NCBI RefSeq assembly: GCF_042652965.1
Contig: NZ_JBHSHL010000014.1
Location: forward strand, 1 to 64,000
Direction: 5' to 3'
Source: Filifactor villosus
GTDB taxonomy: Bacteria; Bacillota; Clostridia; Peptostreptococcales; Filifactoraceae
DNA length: 64,000 bases
Shown piece after piece: positions 1 to 8,086 of this stretch; within the stretch, counting starts at the first letter, position 1, and each line of letters starts with the position of its first letter. Under the pieces are notes generated by a model. The model was not told the origin of the DNA. It worked only from the letters and a program-made list of their open reading frames with translations, and did no database searches. Both the position numbers and the translations under genes were made by a program.

Positions 1-27
1 ATTTGACAAAAAAATAAAGCATTTAGA

Positions 28-189
28 ATGCTTATAGTGATTTTTTCCCTTTTAAACTGTCAAACTCCCGAGTCGGAGAATATAGCCAAGCAGACGAGCT
101 TGACCCACGTTCAGATCTCCAAGGACGGCAAGGGAGAGGTGCTTATGAACAACGATTATACGCACTGGAAGCATCTGGAGGAGAAGTAA
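28..189 (+). pseudogene. Unidentified short ORF or C-terminal gene remnant
   Basis: An open frame of 53 codons runs from ATG 28 to TAA 187-189; an in-frame TGA lies at 4-6. The part from about 58 on is richer in G+C and uses codons like a real gene, and it ends just before a good terminator, so a genuine transcription unit probably ends here. The first 30 nucleotides look like AT-rich intergenic DNA, so this may be the tail of a larger broken gene. I do not recognise the product (C-terminal residues NNDYTHWKHLEEK). Confidence 0.3.
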
Positions 190-198
190 TACCGATAA

Positions 199-252
199 GG
201 GAGGATCGGCTGTCAATGGCGGCCGATCTTCGGTCTTTGAGTTTTTGTTGTT
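199..252 (+). terminator. Rho-independent terminator
   Basis: GAGGATCGGC pairs with GCCGATCTTC (one G-U pair) around a short loop, followed by a T-rich stretch. It closes the upstream unit and separates it from the ribosomal operon. Confidence 0.65.
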
Positions 253-424
253 TTGGAGAGGTGGCGGATCATTCGAAAAAAGGCGAAATTCAGTTTTTTG
301 TGGACGGACATATTATCGAACGTGTTGGTTTTAGAGGTTTTTTATTTTTTGAAACGAAGGGGTCCATCATTTTGTGTCTTAGTGTGCCGCTTTCTTGGAA
401 GAAGTTTCGGTATTCACTTATTTT
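253..424. other. Intergenic DNA, nothing recognised
   Basis: Open frames run through this stretch and on into the adjacent repeat, but they lack ribosome binding sites and gene-like composition. I see no gene here. Confidence 0.5.
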
Positions 425-532
425 ATACTATTATTCATTTGAGTTATCGATATTAGAAACCTGTATTCAACAGAAGGCGGATGTTCGTAGTCACAAAGTA
501 GATATAGCCACACTTCTATTGGAGAATAGTAT
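425..532 (+). repeat. Intergenic repeat, subfamily A
   Basis: Begins ATACTATTATTC and ends GGAGAATAGTAT. The interior carries the family words GGATGTTCGTAGTC, AAAGTAGATATA and ACTTCTATTGG, nearly identical to the copy at 43324. It lies between the upstream terminator and the rpsJ promoter. Confidence 0.85.
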
Positions 533-594
533 TACATAGGGATCTGTAAGCAAGAGTACATCGACAAAAAAGTTGTAAATTTAGAAAAAAACTC

Positions 595-623
595 TTGCTT
601 TTTTGCCCGCTTTCTTATAAACT
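595..623 (+). promoter_or_regulatory. Candidate promoter of the ribosomal operon
   Basis: TTGCTT (595-600) is followed after 17 bases by TAAACT (618-623). It is the best SigA-like match upstream of rpsJ and would give a leader of about 195 nt. Confidence 0.4.
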
Positions 624-672
624 ATATGAGTATCTTTGTGCAGAAGATACATTGCGATGAGGTAAAAGGTTG

Positions 673-698
673 CCGTTTCAAGGAAACGGGGAATTTTT
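673..698 (+). promoter_or_regulatory. Leader hairpin upstream of rpsJ
   Basis: CCGTTTC (673-679) pairs with GAAACGG (683-689), then GGAATTTTTA. It is a small terminator-like hairpin in the long leader, a possible attenuator of the S10 operon. A second weak hairpin around 738-760 (TTTCTTT / GAGAAAG) follows. Confidence 0.4.
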
Positions 699-825
699 AC
701 GGAGCAGCAACATCATTGAATGTGGCGACTTGACCATGTTTCTTTTTTTGAGAAAGAAGCACGAAACACCCGGGGTAGTTTGCGAAGGTCGGTCGTGCGA
801 AAAACGTACGATAGGAGGGTAAAAA

Positions 826-1137
826 ATGTCTAACAACCAAAAAATCAGAATTCGTCTGAAGTCTTATGACCATGCTATGTTGGAGCAGACAGCGGAAAAA
901 ATCGTCGAGGCTGCAAAAGCTGCGGGTGCTAACGTGTCCGGACCGATTCCGTTGCCGACAGAAAAGCAGATCATCACGATCTTGAGAGCGGTCCATAAGT
1001 ACAAGGATTCCAGAGAGCAGTTTGAGATCAGAACTCACAAGAGATTGATCGATATCAGCAATCCGAGTCCGAAATTTGTCGACTCTTTGACAAGACTGGA
1101 TGTTCCGGCAGGAGTTGACATCGAGATCAAACTGTAA
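826..1137 (+). CDS. rpsJ: 30S ribosomal protein S10
   Basis: 103 aa, normal length for S10. The core (KIRIRLKSYDH near the N-terminus, RTHKRLIDI in the middle) matches the family without gaps. S10 belongs to the 30S head and also serves as NusE in antitermination. The start has AGGAGGG seven bases upstream. It is the first gene of the ribosomal super-operon and follows a leader of about 200 nt. tuf/fusA, often just upstream in Firmicutes, are not adjacent. Confidence 0.97.
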   Translation: MSNNQKIRIRLKSYDHAMLEQTAEKIVEAAKAAGANVSGPIPLPTEKQIITILRAVHKYKDSREQFEIRTHKRLIDISNPSPKFVDSLTRLDVPAGVDIEIKL

Positions 1138-1150
1138 GTGTTAATGAAGT

Positions 1151-1198
1151 TAAGGTATCATCACATATACCTTATCTTAGAATGATTGCAATGCAATC
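1151..1198 (+). promoter_or_regulatory. Twin hairpins between rpsJ and rplC
   Basis: TAAGGTAT (1151-1158) pairs perfectly with ATACCTTA (1167-1174); a second hairpin is GATTGC-AAT-GCAATC (1184-1198). Neither has a terminal U-run. They look like mRNA processing or regulatory structures in an otherwise tightly packed operon. Confidence 0.45.
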
Positions 1199-1224
1199 CG
1201 CTGTAAGAATAGGAGGAAGTTACG

Positions 1225-1857
1225 ATGAAAAGTATCGTAGGAAGAAAAATCGGGATGACACAAATCTTCGATGAAAAAGGAGTTATGATCCCGGTTACTG
1301 TTGTAGAAGCGGGGCCGGTAGTGGTAACGCAGATCAAGACAAAGGAGACCGACGGATATGAAGCGGTTCAGGTAGGCTTCGGTGAAGTAAAAGAAAAACG
1401 CGTAAACAAGCCTATGAGAGGACATTTCGCAAAGTCGGGAGTAGCTTTGAAGAAGTATGTAAGGGAATTGAAAGCGGAAGACGGAATTGAGAACTATTCC
1501 TTGGCTCAAGAGATCAAAGCGGATATCTTTGAGGTGGGAGAGAAGATCGATGTGACAGGAATCTCCAAAGGAAAGGGATTCCAAGGTACCATCAAGAGAC
1601 ACGGGCAGAGCAGAGGACCTGAAACTCACGGTTCGCACTATCACAGAGGACCCGGTTCCATGGGTGGAGCATCCGATCCTTCGAAGGTTCGCAAAGGTAA
1701 AAAACTTCCCGGGCATATGGGTAACGTTCGTGTAACCATCCAAAACCTTGAGGTTGCAAGAGTGGATGCGGAAAAGAACTTGCTCTTGATCAAGGGAGCG
1801 GTTCCCGGACCGAAAAAAGGACTTGTTGTTATCAGGACAGCAGTAAAAGGACAATAG
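1225..1857 (+). CDS. rplC: 50S ribosomal protein L3
   Basis: 210 aa. Starts MKSIVGRKIGMTQIF and carries the conserved loop (THGSHYHRGPGSMG) that reaches toward the peptidyl-transferase centre. RBS is AGGAGG. L3 is an early assembly protein of the 50S subunit. Unlike most operon neighbours it is preceded by 87 nt with two hairpins. Confidence 0.97.
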   Translation: MKSIVGRKIGMTQIFDEKGVMIPVTVVEAGPVVVTQIKTKETDGYEAVQVGFGEVKEKRVNKPMRGHFAKSGVALKKYVRELKAEDGIENYSLAQEIKADIFEVGEKIDVTGISKGKGFQGTIKRHGQSRGPETHGSHYHRGPGSMGGASDPSKVRKGKKLPGHMGNVRVTIQNLEVARVDAEKNLLLIKGAVPGPKKGLVVIRTAVKGQ

Positions 1858-1883
1858 GACAATAAGGGAAAGGAGGAAAGAAA

Positions 1884-2507
1884 ATGCCAACAGTTGATGT
1901 GCTTAACATAAACGGAGAAAAAGTAGGACAAATGGAGTTGTCCGAGAATTTGTTTGCAGCTGCGATCAATGAGCATGCGGTGTATCAGGTGGTAAAAAAT
2001 CACTTGGCAAACAAAAGAGTAGGTACTCAGTCCGCAAAGACCAGAGCGGAAGTGCGCGGAGGGGGAGCGAAACCCTGGAGACAAAAAGGAACGGGTCGTG
2101 CAAGACAAGGTTCCATCCGTGCACCGCAATGGAAGGGCGGCGGAGTTGTATTTGCACCGAAGCCGAGAGACTACAGCTATACAATTCCCAAGAAGGTCAA
2201 GAGACTTGCGCTCAAGAGTGTGTTGACCGATAAGGTGAACGAAGGAAGTCTGATCGTTGTTGACGATATCAAACTCAACGAGTGGAAGACCAAAGAGTTT
2301 GCAAAGATGCTTTCCGCGCTTAAGACGGATAAGAAAGCTTTGGTAGTTACAAGAGATCACGAGGCTGATGTCGTAAGAAGCGGAAGAAACATTAAAAACG
2401 TACAGGTAGCTTTTGTCGGAACGATGAACGTGTATGATATTTTGAATCACAACACCCTCGTTATGACCAAAGGCGCTGTAGAAAAAGCTGAGGAGGTGTA
2501 CGCATAA
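1884..2507 (+). CDS. rplD: 50S ribosomal protein L4
   Basis: 207 aa. The extended loop with GTGRARQGSIRAPQWKGGG, which lines the exit tunnel, is intact. In proteobacteria L4 represses its own operon by binding the S10 leader; whether that happens here is unknown. RBS AAAGGAGG. Its stop codon overlaps the rplW start by one base. Confidence 0.97.
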   Translation: MPTVDVLNINGEKVGQMELSENLFAAAINEHAVYQVVKNHLANKRVGTQSAKTRAEVRGGGAKPWRQKGTGRARQGSIRAPQWKGGGVVFAPKPRDYSYTIPKKVKRLALKSVLTDKVNEGSLIVVDDIKLNEWKTKEFAKMLSALKTDKKALVVTRDHEADVVRSGRNIKNVQVAFVGTMNVYDILNHNTLVMTKGAVEKAEEVYA

Positions 2508-2791
2508 TGCTGGCACATGATATTATAATCCGACCCATCATCACGGAGAAATCCATGGAATTGGCAGAAGACAAAAAGTACACTTTCGTAGTGGCAAAGT
2601 CTGCCAACAAGATCCAAATAAAACAAGCTGCCGAAGAAGTGTTCGGAGTACAGGTTAAAAAAGTATATACAATGAATTACCGAGGAAAAGTAAAGAGAAT
2701 GGGTAGAAACGTCGGAAGAACGGCTTCCTTCAAAAAAGCCATCATTCAATTGAAAGATACGAGCAAAGATATCGAATTCTTCGGAGTATAG
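2507..2791 (+). CDS. rplW: 50S ribosomal protein L23
   Basis: 94 aa, typical length. Contains IIRPIITEKSM and the basic loop NYRGKVKRMGRNVGR. L23 sits at the tunnel exit and docks SRP and trigger factor. Start ATG overlaps the rplD stop (TAATG), implying translational coupling; AGGAGGTG lies just upstream inside rplD. Confidence 0.97.
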   Translation: MLAHDIIIRPIITEKSMELAEDKKYTFVVAKSANKIQIKQAAEEVFGVQVKKVYTMNYRGKVKRMGRNVGRTASFKKAIIQLKDTSKDIEFFGV

Positions 2792-2809
2792 AATAAGGAG
2801 GGAACATTA

Positions 2810-3640
2810 GTGGCTATTAAGAGTTATAAAGCGACATCTCCGGCTTTAAGAGAGCTGACAGTCCTCAAGTCGGATGAGATTACAAAACATGAGCCAGAGA
2901 AATCTCTACTTGTATCCTTGAAGAAAAATGCGGGAAGAAACTCACAAGGAAAGATCACTGTTCGTCACAGAGGTGGCGGAGCGAAAAGAAAGTATAGAGT
3001 CATCGACTTCAAGAGAGATAAGGAGCAGATTCCGGCAAAGGTGGCAGGAATTGAATACGATCCGAACAGAAGTGCGAACATCGCATTGTTGCATTATGCG
3101 GACGGAGAAAAAAGATATATCTTGGCTCCCAAAGGGTTGAAGGTGGGCGATATGATATTTGCAGGCGAAGGTTCCGATATCAAGATCGGTAACTGCCTGA
3201 AAATGAAGGATATGCCGGTAGGTACTATCGTTCACAACGTGGAACTCAAGGCCGGAAAAGGCGGACAGATCGTAAGAGCTGCAGGAGCTTCCGCGCAGTT
3301 GATGGCGAAAGAAGGAAAGAATGTACTTCTTCGTTTGCCCTCCGGAGAGATGAGAAAAGTAAATGCGAACTGCAAGGCTACCATCGGACAGGTAGGAAAC
3401 CTTGAACATGAGATCGTAACCATCGGTAAAGCGGGAAGAAAACGTCATATGGGTATCAGACCTACGGTAAGAGGTTCCGTAATGAACCCGAACGACCACC
3501 CTCATGGTGGAGGAGAGGGAAGAGCTCCGATCGGACGTTCCGGACCGGTTACGCCTTGGGGTAAGCCGGCACTTGGTTACAAGACGAGAAAGAAAAACAA
3601 AGCGTCTGACAGCATGATCGTTTCCAGACGTAAGAAATAA
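2810..3640 (+). CDS. rplB: 50S ribosomal protein L2
   Basis: 276 aa. GTG start preceded by AAGGAGGG. The C-terminal signature NPNDHPHGGGEGRAPIGR contains the conserved histidine near the peptidyl-transferase centre. The GTG is preferred because it is correctly spaced from the RBS and gives the family N-terminus MAIKSYKATSP. Confidence 0.97.
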   Translation: MAIKSYKATSPALRELTVLKSDEITKHEPEKSLLVSLKKNAGRNSQGKITVRHRGGGAKRKYRVIDFKRDKEQIPAKVAGIEYDPNRSANIALLHYADGEKRYILAPKGLKVGDMIFAGEGSDIKIGNCLKMKDMPVGTIVHNVELKAGKGGQIVRAAGASAQLMAKEGKNVLLRLPSGEMRKVNANCKATIGQVGNLEHEIVTIGKAGRKRHMGIRPTVRGSVMNPNDHPHGGGEGRAPIGRSGPVTPWGKPALGYKTRKKNKASDSMIVSRRKK

Positions 3641-3665
3641 AAACCTTGAAAGGAGGAGATGATAA

Positions 3666-3944
3666 ATGAGTAGATCATCAAAGAAAGGACCTTTTGTACA
3701 CGAAGGGCTTTATAAGAAGATTGTCGCGATGAACGAAAAGAATGAGAAACAAGTGATCAAAACATGGTCCAGAAGCTCTACGATATTTCCTGAGTTCGTC
3801 GGTCATACGATAGCGGTACACGACGGAAGAAAACACGTTCCGGTATATTTGACAGAAGATATGGTTGGACATAAGTTGGGAGAATTTGTGCCGACAAGAA
3901 CTTTCAAGGGGCACAAGAACGACGACAGATCATCTAAGAAATAA
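3666..3944 (+). CDS. rpsS: 30S ribosomal protein S19
   Basis: 92 aa, beginning MSRSSKKGPFVHEGL with the conserved FVGHTIAVHDGRKHVPVY segment. S19 is a 30S head protein that contacts S13 and the A-site tRNA. RBS AAGGAGGAG. Follows rplB after 25 nt. Confidence 0.97.
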   Translation: MSRSSKKGPFVHEGLYKKIVAMNEKNEKQVIKTWSRSSTIFPEFVGHTIAVHDGRKHVPVYLTEDMVGHKLGEFVPTRTFKGHKNDDRSSKK

Positions 3945-3972
3945 GAACCTTTTACAGGAAGGAGGAGAATAA

Positions 3973-4320
3973 ATGGAAGCAAAAGTATTAGAAGCAAAAG
4001 CGATTGCTAAATACGTTAGAACATCTCCAAGAAAAGCAGGTTTTGTTTGTTCTTTAGTAAGGGGTAAAAACGTAGATGAAGCATTGGCAATCTTGAGATA
4101 TACACCGAACAGCAGTGCTCAGATTATTGCTAAGGTAGTAAAATCGGCTGCAGCGAATGCAGAGAACAACTTCGAGATGGATAGAGACAAGTTGTACATC
4201 TCTCATATCGTAGCAAACCAAGGACCTACATTGAAGAGATTTCGTCCGAGAGCGCAAGGTAGAGCGACAGCGATTCGCAAACGAACAAGTCATATTGAAG
4301 TAATCGTGAAAGAAAGATAG
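3973..4320 (+). CDS. rplV: 50S ribosomal protein L22
   Basis: 115 aa. Family landmarks are TSPRKAGFV near the N-terminus and the beta-hairpin tip region RFRPRAQGRA, which extends into the exit tunnel where macrolide-resistance changes arise. RBS GGAAGGAGG. Confidence 0.97.
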   Translation: MEAKVLEAKAIAKYVRTSPRKAGFVCSLVRGKNVDEALAILRYTPNSSAQIIAKVVKSAAANAENNFEMDRDKLYISHIVANQGPTLKRFRPRAQGRATAIRKRTSHIEVIVKER

Positions 4321-4333
4321 GAGGGAAAGCAGA

Positions 4334-5152
4334 ATGGGTCAAAAAGTAAGTCCTCACGGACTTCGTGTCGGAATCAATAAGGACTGGGATTCCAGATGGT
4401 TTGCAAACAAAAAAGATTTCGCGGCAAACATTAAGGAAGATTCCGTGATCAGAGAATTTATCAAGAAGAAACTCTATCTTGCAGGAGTTTCCAAGATTGA
4501 GATAGAAAGATCGGGAAAAATCGTTCGTATCAATATCTTTACTGCACAGCCGGGAAGAGTGATCGGAAAGGGCGGTCAAGGCATTGAAGAACTGAAGGCG
4601 GATGTCGAAAAAATCGCAAAAGAAAAGCAGGTGTTCATCAATATTCGCGAGGTTCCCAGACCGGAGACCGATGCACAGTTGGTAGCGGAGAACATCGCTA
4701 TGGCGCTTGAGAGACGTATTGCGTTCAGACGTGCGATGAAGCAGGCTATGCAAAGAGCGATGAGAGCGGGAGCAAAAGGAATTAAGGTTTCCACTTCCGG
4801 ACGTCTCGGTGGTGCGGAGATGGCAAGAACCGAAGGTTATGCGGAAGGTGTTGTACCTCTTCATACACTGCGTGCAGACATCGGTTACGGATTTGCAGAA
4901 GCGGACACCACTTACGGAAAACTGGGTGTAAAGGTATGGATCTGTAACGGAGAGATCCTTCCTACAAGAAACGGTCCGAAAAGAGAGCTTGAAGAGCCTC
5001 AAAAAGATCAGAGAAGAAAGCCGAGAAGAAGAGACGACAACTTCAACCGCAGAGGTGAGGGAAGAGGCGAAGGAAGAGGAGAGCGAAGAGGACAAGGTGA
5101 GAGAAGAAATCAAGAGAGAAAACCTCGTCCGAACCGCGAAGAGAGAAATTAA
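4334..5152 (+). CDS. rpsC: 30S ribosomal protein S3 with extended basic tail
   Basis: 272 aa, against about 220 for usual bacterial S3. KH domain motif GRVIGKGGQGIEEL lies near residues 75-90 and the C-terminal S3 domain is complete. Beyond about residue 215 there is an added low-complexity tail of R, G, E, Q and N (GEGRGEGRGERRGQ and similar), which looks unstructured and nucleic-acid binding. S3 lines the mRNA entry channel. RBS TAGGAGG. Confidence 0.96.
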   Translation: MGQKVSPHGLRVGINKDWDSRWFANKKDFAANIKEDSVIREFIKKKLYLAGVSKIEIERSGKIVRINIFTAQPGRVIGKGGQGIEELKADVEKIAKEKQVFINIREVPRPETDAQLVAENIAMALERRIAFRRAMKQAMQRAMRAGAKGIKVSTSGRLGGAEMARTEGYAEGVVPLHTLRADIGYGFAEADTTYGKLGVKVWICNGEILPTRNGPKRELEEPQKDQRRKPRRRDDNFNRRGEGRGEGRGERRGQGERRNQERKPRPNREERN

Positions 5153-5182
5153 TTAAAACCGAACGGGAAGGAGGAAAAACCT

Positions 5183-5629
5183 ATGTTAATGCCGAAAAGA
5201 GTAAAACGTCGTAGAGTACACAGAGGCTCGATGGCAGGAAAGGCAACAAAAGGAAACCAAATCGCATACGGTGAATACGCTTTGGTGGCAATGGAGCCAT
5301 CTTGGATCACATCCAACCAAATCGAGGCGGCACGTATCGCGCTAAATAGATCTATTCGTAGAGGTGGTAAGGTGTGGATAAAGATATTCCCGCACAAGCC
5401 CGTAACACAAAAACCTGCTGAAACTCGTATGGGTGCCGGAAAAGGTTCGCCTGAATACTGGGTAGCTGTAGTAAAACCCGGCAGGATCATCTTTGAATTG
5501 GACGGAGTATCCGAGGAGAAGGCAAGAGAAGCTATGAGATTGGCGATGCATAAACTTCCGATCAAGTGTAAGTTTATGAAAAAGGAAGATTTGAACAAGC
5601 AAGAGATTGAAACGAAGGTTGGTGAATAG
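5183..5629 (+). CDS. rplP: 50S ribosomal protein L16
   Basis: 148 aa. Starts MLMPKRVKRRR, the family N-terminus, and carries AYGEYALVAMEPSWIT and WIKIFPHKPVTQKPAETRMG. L16 positions A-site tRNA. RBS GGAAGGAGG. The stop is one base before the rpmC start. Confidence 0.97.
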   Translation: MLMPKRVKRRRVHRGSMAGKATKGNQIAYGEYALVAMEPSWITSNQIEAARIALNRSIRRGGKVWIKIFPHKPVTQKPAETRMGAGKGSPEYWVAVVKPGRIIFELDGVSEEKAREAMRLAMHKLPIKCKFMKKEDLNKQEIETKVGE

Positions 5630-5630
5630 A

Positions 5631-5822
5631 ATGAAAGCTGATGCTCTAAGAGAAATGACGAAAGAAGAATTGGCATCCAAAATATTAGAATTAAAAGAAG
5701 AATTATTCAACCTTAGATTCCAATTGGCGACCGGACAACTGGAGAATCCTGTTCGACTAAGACACGTGAAAAGAGATATTGCACGGATTAAGACCATTCT
5801 AACAGAAAAGGAACGCGCTTAA
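5631..5822 (+). CDS. rpmC: 50S ribosomal protein L29
   Basis: 63 aa from ATG 5631 (MKADALREMTKEEL). An in-frame start at 5607 would lie inside rplP and add a non-family extension, so the shorter form is chosen. L29 sits by L23 at the tunnel exit. GGTGAA upstream serves as RBS; translation is probably coupled to rplP. Confidence 0.93.
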   Translation: MKADALREMTKEELASKILELKEELFNLRFQLATGQLENPVRLRHVKRDIARIKTILTEKERA

Positions 5823-5849
5823 CATCGTTGGATGAAAGGAGGATAAAAC

Positions 5850-6107
5850 ATGGAACGTAGCTTAAGAAAAACAAGAATCGGATATGTAACATCCGATAAA
5901 ATGGATAAGACAGTAGTTGTATCTATCGTCGAGTTTGTACGTCATCCTCTTTATGGAAAAGCAGTAAAGAGAACGGTTAAATTCAAGGCTCATGACGAAA
6001 ACAACGAATGTAAGATCGGAGATCGTGTAAAAATTATGGAGACTCGTCCGCTTTCGAAGGATAAGAGATGGAGAGTTGTCAATATTATCGAAAAGGCTGC
6101 AGAGTAG
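5850..6107 (+). CDS. rpsQ: 30S ribosomal protein S17
   Basis: 85 aa OB-fold protein: RKTRIGYVTSDKMDKTVVV, then KFKAHDENNECKIGDRVKIMETRPLSKDKRW. It is a primary 16S rRNA binding protein. RBS AAAGGAGG. Confidence 0.97.
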   Translation: MERSLRKTRIGYVTSDKMDKTVVVSIVEFVRHPLYGKAVKRTVKFKAHDENNECKIGDRVKIMETRPLSKDKRWRVVNIIEKAAE

Positions 6108-6143
6108 AAAAAGAGCAGTTCACCAGGAAGGAGGACAAAGAGG

Positions 6144-6512
6144 ATGATACAACAAGAAACTCGTCTAAAAGTAGCAGACAACTCAGGTGCAAAAGAATTG
6201 CTTTGCATTCGTGTACTTGGAGGTTCGACAAGGAAGTCGGGAAACATAGGAGATGTGATCGTCGCTTCCGTAAAATCTTCAACACCGGGCGGAGTTGTTA
6301 AGAAGGGAAAGGTCGTAAAAGCGGTTATCGTTCGTTCGAAGCAGGGAATCAGAAGAAAGGACGGTTCTTATCTGAAGTTTGATGAAAATGCCGCAGTTAT
6401 TATAAAAGATGATAAGTCGCCGGCAGGAACCCGTATTTTCGGACCTGTTGCAAGGGAATTGAGAGATAAACAATATACAAAGATTCTCTCCTTGGCACCG
6501 GAAGTGCTGTAA
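6144..6512 (+). CDS. rplN: 50S ribosomal protein L14
   Basis: 122 aa, exactly the family length. MIQQETRLKVADNSGAKE and the C-terminal FGPVARELRD are diagnostic. L14 lies at the subunit interface and is the target of the silencing factor RsfS. RBS GGAAGGAGG. Confidence 0.97.
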   Translation: MIQQETRLKVADNSGAKELLCIRVLGGSTRKSGNIGDVIVASVKSSTPGGVVKKGKVVKAVIVRSKQGIRRKDGSYLKFDENAAVIIKDDKSPAGTRIFGPVARELRDKQYTKILSLAPEVL

Positions 6513-6557
6513 GAATAAGTAGTAGTAAACGAAGCCTACAAGGAGGTGCAGAATAAA

Positions 6558-6860
6558 ATGAAGATCAAAAGCGGAGATACTGTAGTAGTAATCAGCGGAA
6601 AAGATAAAGGAAAAAAAGGTAAGGTCATTGAGGTCAAAGACGGAAGAGTATTGGTTGACGGAGTCAATAAGGTGCTCAGACATACAAAACCGAGCCAAAA
6701 GAACCCGCAAGGCGGAATCATCGAACAAGAAGCTCCCATCCATCATTCGAACGTTATGTTCTATGATGCAAAGTCCGGAAAGGGTGTTCGTGTAGGATAT
6801 AAGATCCTTGAAGACGGAACAAAGGTGAGAATCTCTAAAAAAAGCGGAGAAGAAATATAG
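6558..6860 (+). CDS. rplX: 50S ribosomal protein L24
   Basis: 100 aa from ATG 6558 (MKIKSGDTVVVISGKDKGKK, a KOW motif). A GTG at 6546 lies inside the AGGAGGTG ribosome binding site and is rejected as start. L24 is an assembly initiator of the 50S subunit. Confidence 0.95.
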   Translation: MKIKSGDTVVVISGKDKGKKGKVIEVKDGRVLVDGVNKVLRHTKPSQKNPQGGIIEQEAPIHHSNVMFYDAKSGKGVRVGYKILEDGTKVRISKKSGEEI

Positions 6861-6887
6861 AACGATAAGAAAGGAGGCTAACAGGCA

Positions 6888-7430
6888 ATGGCTTCAAGAT
6901 TAAAAGAAATCTACAAAAATGAAATTTGCAAAGCGATGATGGAGAAGTTCGGATATACAAATCCGATGCAGATCCCCAGAATAGAAAAAGTTGTTGTAAA
7001 CATGGGTGTCGGAGAAGCGAAAGACAACGCGAAGGTGTTGGAGAGCGCTATGGCGGAGATCGAGCTGATTACAGGACAAAAGCCGGTTGCAACGAGAGCA
7101 AAAAAATCTGTTGCTAACTTCAAGATCAGAGAAGGTATGCCGATCGGAGCAAAAGTCACACTTCGAGGAGACAAGATGTTGTATTTTGTTGACAAGTTGG
7201 TAAATATCACCCTACCTCGTGTACGTGACTTCAGAGGAGTATCCAAAAACTCATTTGACGGAAGAGGAAACTATGCACTGGGAATCAAAGAGCAACTTAT
7301 TTTCCCCGAGATTGATTATGATAAAGTAGATGCAGTGAGAGGTATGGATATTGTCTTTGTAACAACAGCAAAAACGGATGAAGAAGCAAGAGAGTTACTA
7401 AGACTGTACGGAATGCCTTTCATGAAATAG
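6888..7430 (+). CDS. rplE: 50S ribosomal protein L5
   Basis: 180 aa. Contains VVNMGVGEAKDN and FRGVSKNSFDGRGNY. L5 binds 5S rRNA and contacts P-site tRNA. RBS AAAGGAGG. Sixteen bases separate it from the S14 gene. Confidence 0.97.
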   Translation: MASRLKEIYKNEICKAMMEKFGYTNPMQIPRIEKVVVNMGVGEAKDNAKVLESAMAEIELITGQKPVATRAKKSVANFKIREGMPIGAKVTLRGDKMLYFVDKLVNITLPRVRDFRGVSKNSFDGRGNYALGIKEQLIFPEIDYDKVDAVRGMDIVFVTTAKTDEEARELLRLYGMPFMK

Positions 7431-7445
7431 TGATAGGAGGAAACT

Positions 7446-7631
7446 ATGGCAAAAACATCTATGAAAGTGAAACAACAACGTCCACAGAAGTATTCTACAA
7501 GAGAATATACGAGATGTAGTATTTGTGGAAGACCCCATAGCGTGTTGCGCAAATTCGGAATTTGCCGTATATGCTTTAGGGAATTAGCATACAAAGGACA
7601 GATACCGGGAGTTAGAAAAGCGAGCTGGTAA
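7446..7631 (+). CDS. rpsZ: 30S ribosomal protein S14, zinc type
   Basis: 61 aa short S14 with a zinc ribbon: C24-x2-C27 and C40-x2-C43 (CSICGRPHSVL...CRICF). This is the zinc-binding form typical of Firmicutes, whose zinc-free paralogue is usually induced under zinc limitation; no paralogue is seen in the window. RBS TAGGAGG. Confidence 0.96.
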   Translation: MAKTSMKVKQQRPQKYSTREYTRCSICGRPHSVLRKFGICRICFRELAYKGQIPGVRKASW

Positions 7632-7662
7632 TCCTTAAGATAATGAAAGGAGGCAAACAAAC

Positions 7663-8061
7663 ATGACAATGACAGATCCAATTGCAGATATGCTTACACG
7701 TATCAGAAACGGAATCACGGCAAAACATGAAACGGTAGACATTCCTGCATCGAATATAAAGAGAGAGATAGCAAGAATCCTTTTGGAAGAAGGATATATC
7801 AAGGGATATGATGTAATCGAAGACGGAAAGCAGGGTCTTATCAGAGTAACCTTGAAGTATGGAAAAGAAGGCCAAAAGGTGATCTTGGGACTTAAGAGGA
7901 TCTCCAAGCCGGGACTTCGAGTATATGCAGACAAGCACACGGTTCCGAAAGTGTTGAACGGACTTGGAATTTCGATCGTATCCACATCAAAAGGAATCTT
8001 AACGGACAGACAGGCAAGAGAAATGGGCGTAGGCGGAGAAGTAATCTGCTACGTTTGGTAA
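7663..8061 (+). CDS. rpsH: 30S ribosomal protein S8
   Basis: 132 aa. MTMTDPIADMLTRIRNG at the N-terminus and STSKGILTDRQAREMGVGGE near the C-terminus are family signatures. S8 binds the central domain of 16S rRNA and is the spc-operon autoregulator in E. coli. RBS AAAGGAGG. Confidence 0.97.
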   Translation: MTMTDPIADMLTRIRNGITAKHETVDIPASNIKREIARILLEEGYIKGYDVIEDGKQGLIRVTLKYGKEGQKVILGLKRISKPGLRVYADKHTVPKVLNGLGISIVSTSKGILTDRQAREMGVGGEVICYVW

Positions 8062-8086
8062 AATAAATACGTAAGGAGGTGCCTAA

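Noticed and set aside
216..539. A 107-codon open frame upstream of rpsJ
   Set aside because: It runs from the terminator through an intergenic repeat, has no RBS and no gene-like composition.
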